This document shows, one piece after another, positions 6,467 through 7,463 of a DNA stretch of 7,463 nucleotides. The stretch's first letter is position 1. Every line of letters starts with the position of its first letter. The translations under genes were made by a program, and so were the position numbers. Below the pieces are notes generated by a model that searched no databases, was not told where the DNA came from, and was given only the letters and a program-made list of their open reading frames with translations. This DNA comes from an uncultured Paraburkholderia sp. GTDB taxonomy: Bacteria; Pseudomonadota; Gammaproteobacteria; Burkholderiales; Burkholderiaceae. The DNA lies in NCBI GenBank assembly GCA_937917025.1, contig CALFSF010000540.1:1-7463 (forward strand), read 5' to 3'.

Positions 6467-6493
6467 TAAAGATTTCCGCGCCGGGGTCGTTAT
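6467..6493 (+). promoter_or_regulatory. Candidate sigma-28 (FliA) promoter for the PAS-GGDEF gene
   Basis: TAAAGATT (6467-6474) is followed, at exactly 15 bases from the end of TAAA, by GTCGTTAT (6486-6493). The flagellar sigma-28 consensus is TAAAGTTT, then GCCGATAA, with the same spacing. The -35 matches at 7 of 8 positions and the -10 at 5 of 8. Transcription would begin near 6500, leaving a leader of about 95 bases before the ATG at 6595. Motility-linked control of a c-di-GMP protein is biologically sensible, but this is a motif match by eye only. Confidence 0.45.
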
Positions 6494-6509
6494 CCCGTTC
6501 TGATGGGCG

Positions 6510-6561
6510 GGCTCGTACCTCTGAGCCGCGCTCCCGGAAACGGCGGAACCGGTCGTCCGCC
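6510..6561 (+). other. Structured 5' leader of the PAS-GGDEF gene (two short hairpins)
   Basis: If transcription starts near 6500, the leader contains GGCTC/GAGCC (6510-6514 with 6523-6527) and GGCGGA/TCCGCC (6542-6547 with 6556-6561, 8-base loop). The second stem carries a GGA motif and another GGA lies at 6536-6538. No known riboswitch fold is recognised. Short GC stems arise easily in such DNA, so this is weak. Confidence 0.25.
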
Positions 6562-6594
6562 AGCCAGTGAGAATACGGGTTGCCAGCGACAAAC

Positions 6595-7463
6595 ATGGAA
6601 GCGAACAGCGTCATCGCGCCCCGCCGGGGCCCCCTGCGCACGGTCATCGACCGGTTACGCATGCTTGGCCGGCGCGCGGACAGGGAACCCACCGGCCCCG
6701 GCGGCCGGCCGTCCGGCGGCGAGACCCTCGCGGTCGGCGCCGTGGATTTCCTCGCCCATGTCGACGCCGGTCTCAGGTTCCTGTACGTGTCGGACGCGAG
6801 CCTGCGCTTCATCGGCTACCACCGCGAGTACCTGCAGACGATCACGCTCCACGATCTGGTCGCCCCGGGCGACATCGCGAAGCTCGACGCGCTGCTCGCG
6901 CGTGCCCGGGACAGCAACACCATCGAAAAAACCACGCTCGACCTCGTGAAGTCGCTGACCTACCCGGTCGCGGTCGAACTGCGCGTGGTACGCAACACGC
7001 ACGACGGCGTCGAAGGCTACGCGATCGCCGGCTTCGACGTCTCGGCCTGGCGCGCGACGGAGGACCGTCTCAATCACGCGCTGCATCACGACCGGCTGAC
7101 CGGCCTCGCGAACCAGTCCGCCCTGACGCCCGCGCTGCTGAACGCCCAGCAGCAGGCCGACACACACGGCTCCAGCGCGGCACTGCTGCTGCTCGACATC
7201 GACGACTATCAGCGCGTGAACCGCGCGCTCGGCTACGATGCCGGCGACGAGATGCTGCGCGAAACCGCGCGCCGCCTGCAGAACATGATGAACGGCGGCG
7301 AGATTCTCGCGCGCGTCACGAGCGACGAGTTCGCGATCCTGATGCCGCTGATCTCGACGCACCAGAACGCCGCGCTTGCCGCCGAAGCGCTCGCGCGGCG
7401 CCTCTTGACCGCCGTCCAGCGGCCGTATTCGTTCAACGGCCAGCAGGTGCATCTGTCGGCGAG
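6595..7463 (+). CDS. PAS-GGDEF protein with degenerate TSDEF motif, N-terminal 289 aa (3' end outside window)
   Basis: The frame is open from ATG 6595 to the window end. A basic, Gly/Pro-rich leader (about 1-45) is followed by a PAS-like sensor domain (about 48-150: FLAHVDAGLRFLYVSDASL, FIGYHREYL, then a core ending YAIAGFDVSAWRATED). A GGDEF domain starts with LHHDRLTGLANQSAL (163-177), matching the usual DPLTGLPNR. It continues with LLLLDIDDYQRVNRALGYDAGDEML (197-221) and LARVTSDEFAILM (238-250). The catalytic GGDEF signature is changed to Thr242-Ser243-Asp-Glu-Phe; the usual IND and GH positions read VNR (Arg210) and GY (Tyr214). Diguanylate cyclase activity is therefore unlikely, though GTP binding may remain. 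Such degenerate GGDEF domains usually precede an EAL domain, expected beyond the window. No transmembrane segment is seen. An in-frame TGA at 6568 bounds the start; TTG 6580 is a possible alternative because no clear Shine-Dalgarno precedes the ATG. Confidence 0.88.
   Translation, partial: MEANSVIAPRRGPLRTVIDRLRMLGRRADREPTGPGGRPSGGETLAVGAVDFLAHVDAGLRFLYVSDASLRFIGYHREYLQTITLHDLVAPGDIAKLDALLARARDSNTIEKTTLDLVKSLTYPVAVELRVVRNTHDGVEGYAIAGFDVSAWRATEDRLNHALHHDRLTGLANQSALTPALLNAQQQADTHGSSAALLLLDIDDYQRVNRALGYDAGDEMLRETARRLQNMMNGGEILARVTSDEFAILMPLISTHQNAALAAEALARRLLTAVQRPYSFNGQQVHLSA

Larger units (their letters stand above)
6285..6594. other. Divergent intergenic region between two c-di-GMP-type genes
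   Basis: These 310 bases separate the start of the EAL-HDOD gene (leftward) from the start of the PAS-GGDEF gene (rightward). They hold an 8+8 base inverted repeat, a 12-base palindrome, a T-run (6450-6455), a sigma-28-type promoter candidate and two short hairpins in the predicted leader. The middle (about 6390-6475) is richer in A/T than the flanks, as expected for promoters. I see no convincing small gene and no recognisable sigma-70 promoter for the leftward gene. Confidence 0.7.

Noticed and set aside
6354..6812. A 152-codon minus-strand frame spanning the divergent intergenic region
   Set aside because: It runs antisense into the PAS-GGDEF gene, has a basic low-information translation, and would cover the whole promoter region.
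6503..6949. A 148-codon plus-strand frame starting before the PAS-GGDEF gene
   Set aside because: It overlaps the PAS-GGDEF start in another frame, and its Ser/Thr/Arg/Pro-rich translation has no domain. The PAS and GGDEF motifs are all in the 6595 frame.

Overview
The window is GC-rich throughout, with strong G/C preference at third codon positions and long spurious open frames opposite the real genes. Codon use, gene content and protein style fit a betaproteobacterium of the Burkholderia/Paraburkholderia group. This assignment is an inference from style; no rRNA or other marker is present. I see no mobile element, CRISPR array, tRNA or rRNA.

Layout. (1) Bases 1-3693, plus strand: the 3' end of one RND efflux permease (MdtB/MuxB-like), followed 3 bases later by a complete second RND permease (MdtC/MuxC-like, 1106 aa). 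Together they are the inner-membrane half of an MdtABC-type tripartite pump; the adaptor gene would lie upstream, outside the window. The second permease carries a Ser/Ala/Thr/Gly-rich insert of about 75 residues in its second periplasmic loop. (2) Bases 3706-3732: a strong hairpin between convergent transcription units. (3) Bases 3745-4901, minus strand: a small two-helix membrane protein of unknown function and, upstream of it, an exported PrxQ/Bcp-type peroxiredoxin with its own terminator. (4) Bases 4959-6284, minus strand: an EAL-HDOD (YuxH-type) signalling protein. (5) Bases 6285-6594: a 310-base divergent intergenic region with an 8+8 base inverted repeat, a 12-base palindrome and a good sigma-28 (FliA)-type promoter candidate pointing right. 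(6) Bases 6595 to the window end, plus strand: the N-terminal part of a PAS-GGDEF protein, probably continuing into an EAL domain, with a degenerate TSDEF signature.

How the genes fit together. The left third is a multidrug or metabolite efflux operon. The right half holds two divergently transcribed cyclic-di-GMP-type proteins, both with altered signature motifs, around one shared regulatory region. The peroxiredoxin and the small membrane protein are an envelope-facing pair between the two blocks, but a terminator separates them, so they are probably not one obligate transcript.

I found no clearly new multi-gene system. The observations most worth following are the sigma-28-like promoter and inverted repeat between the two c-di-GMP genes, the degenerate GGDEF, and the low-complexity insert in the RND permease.
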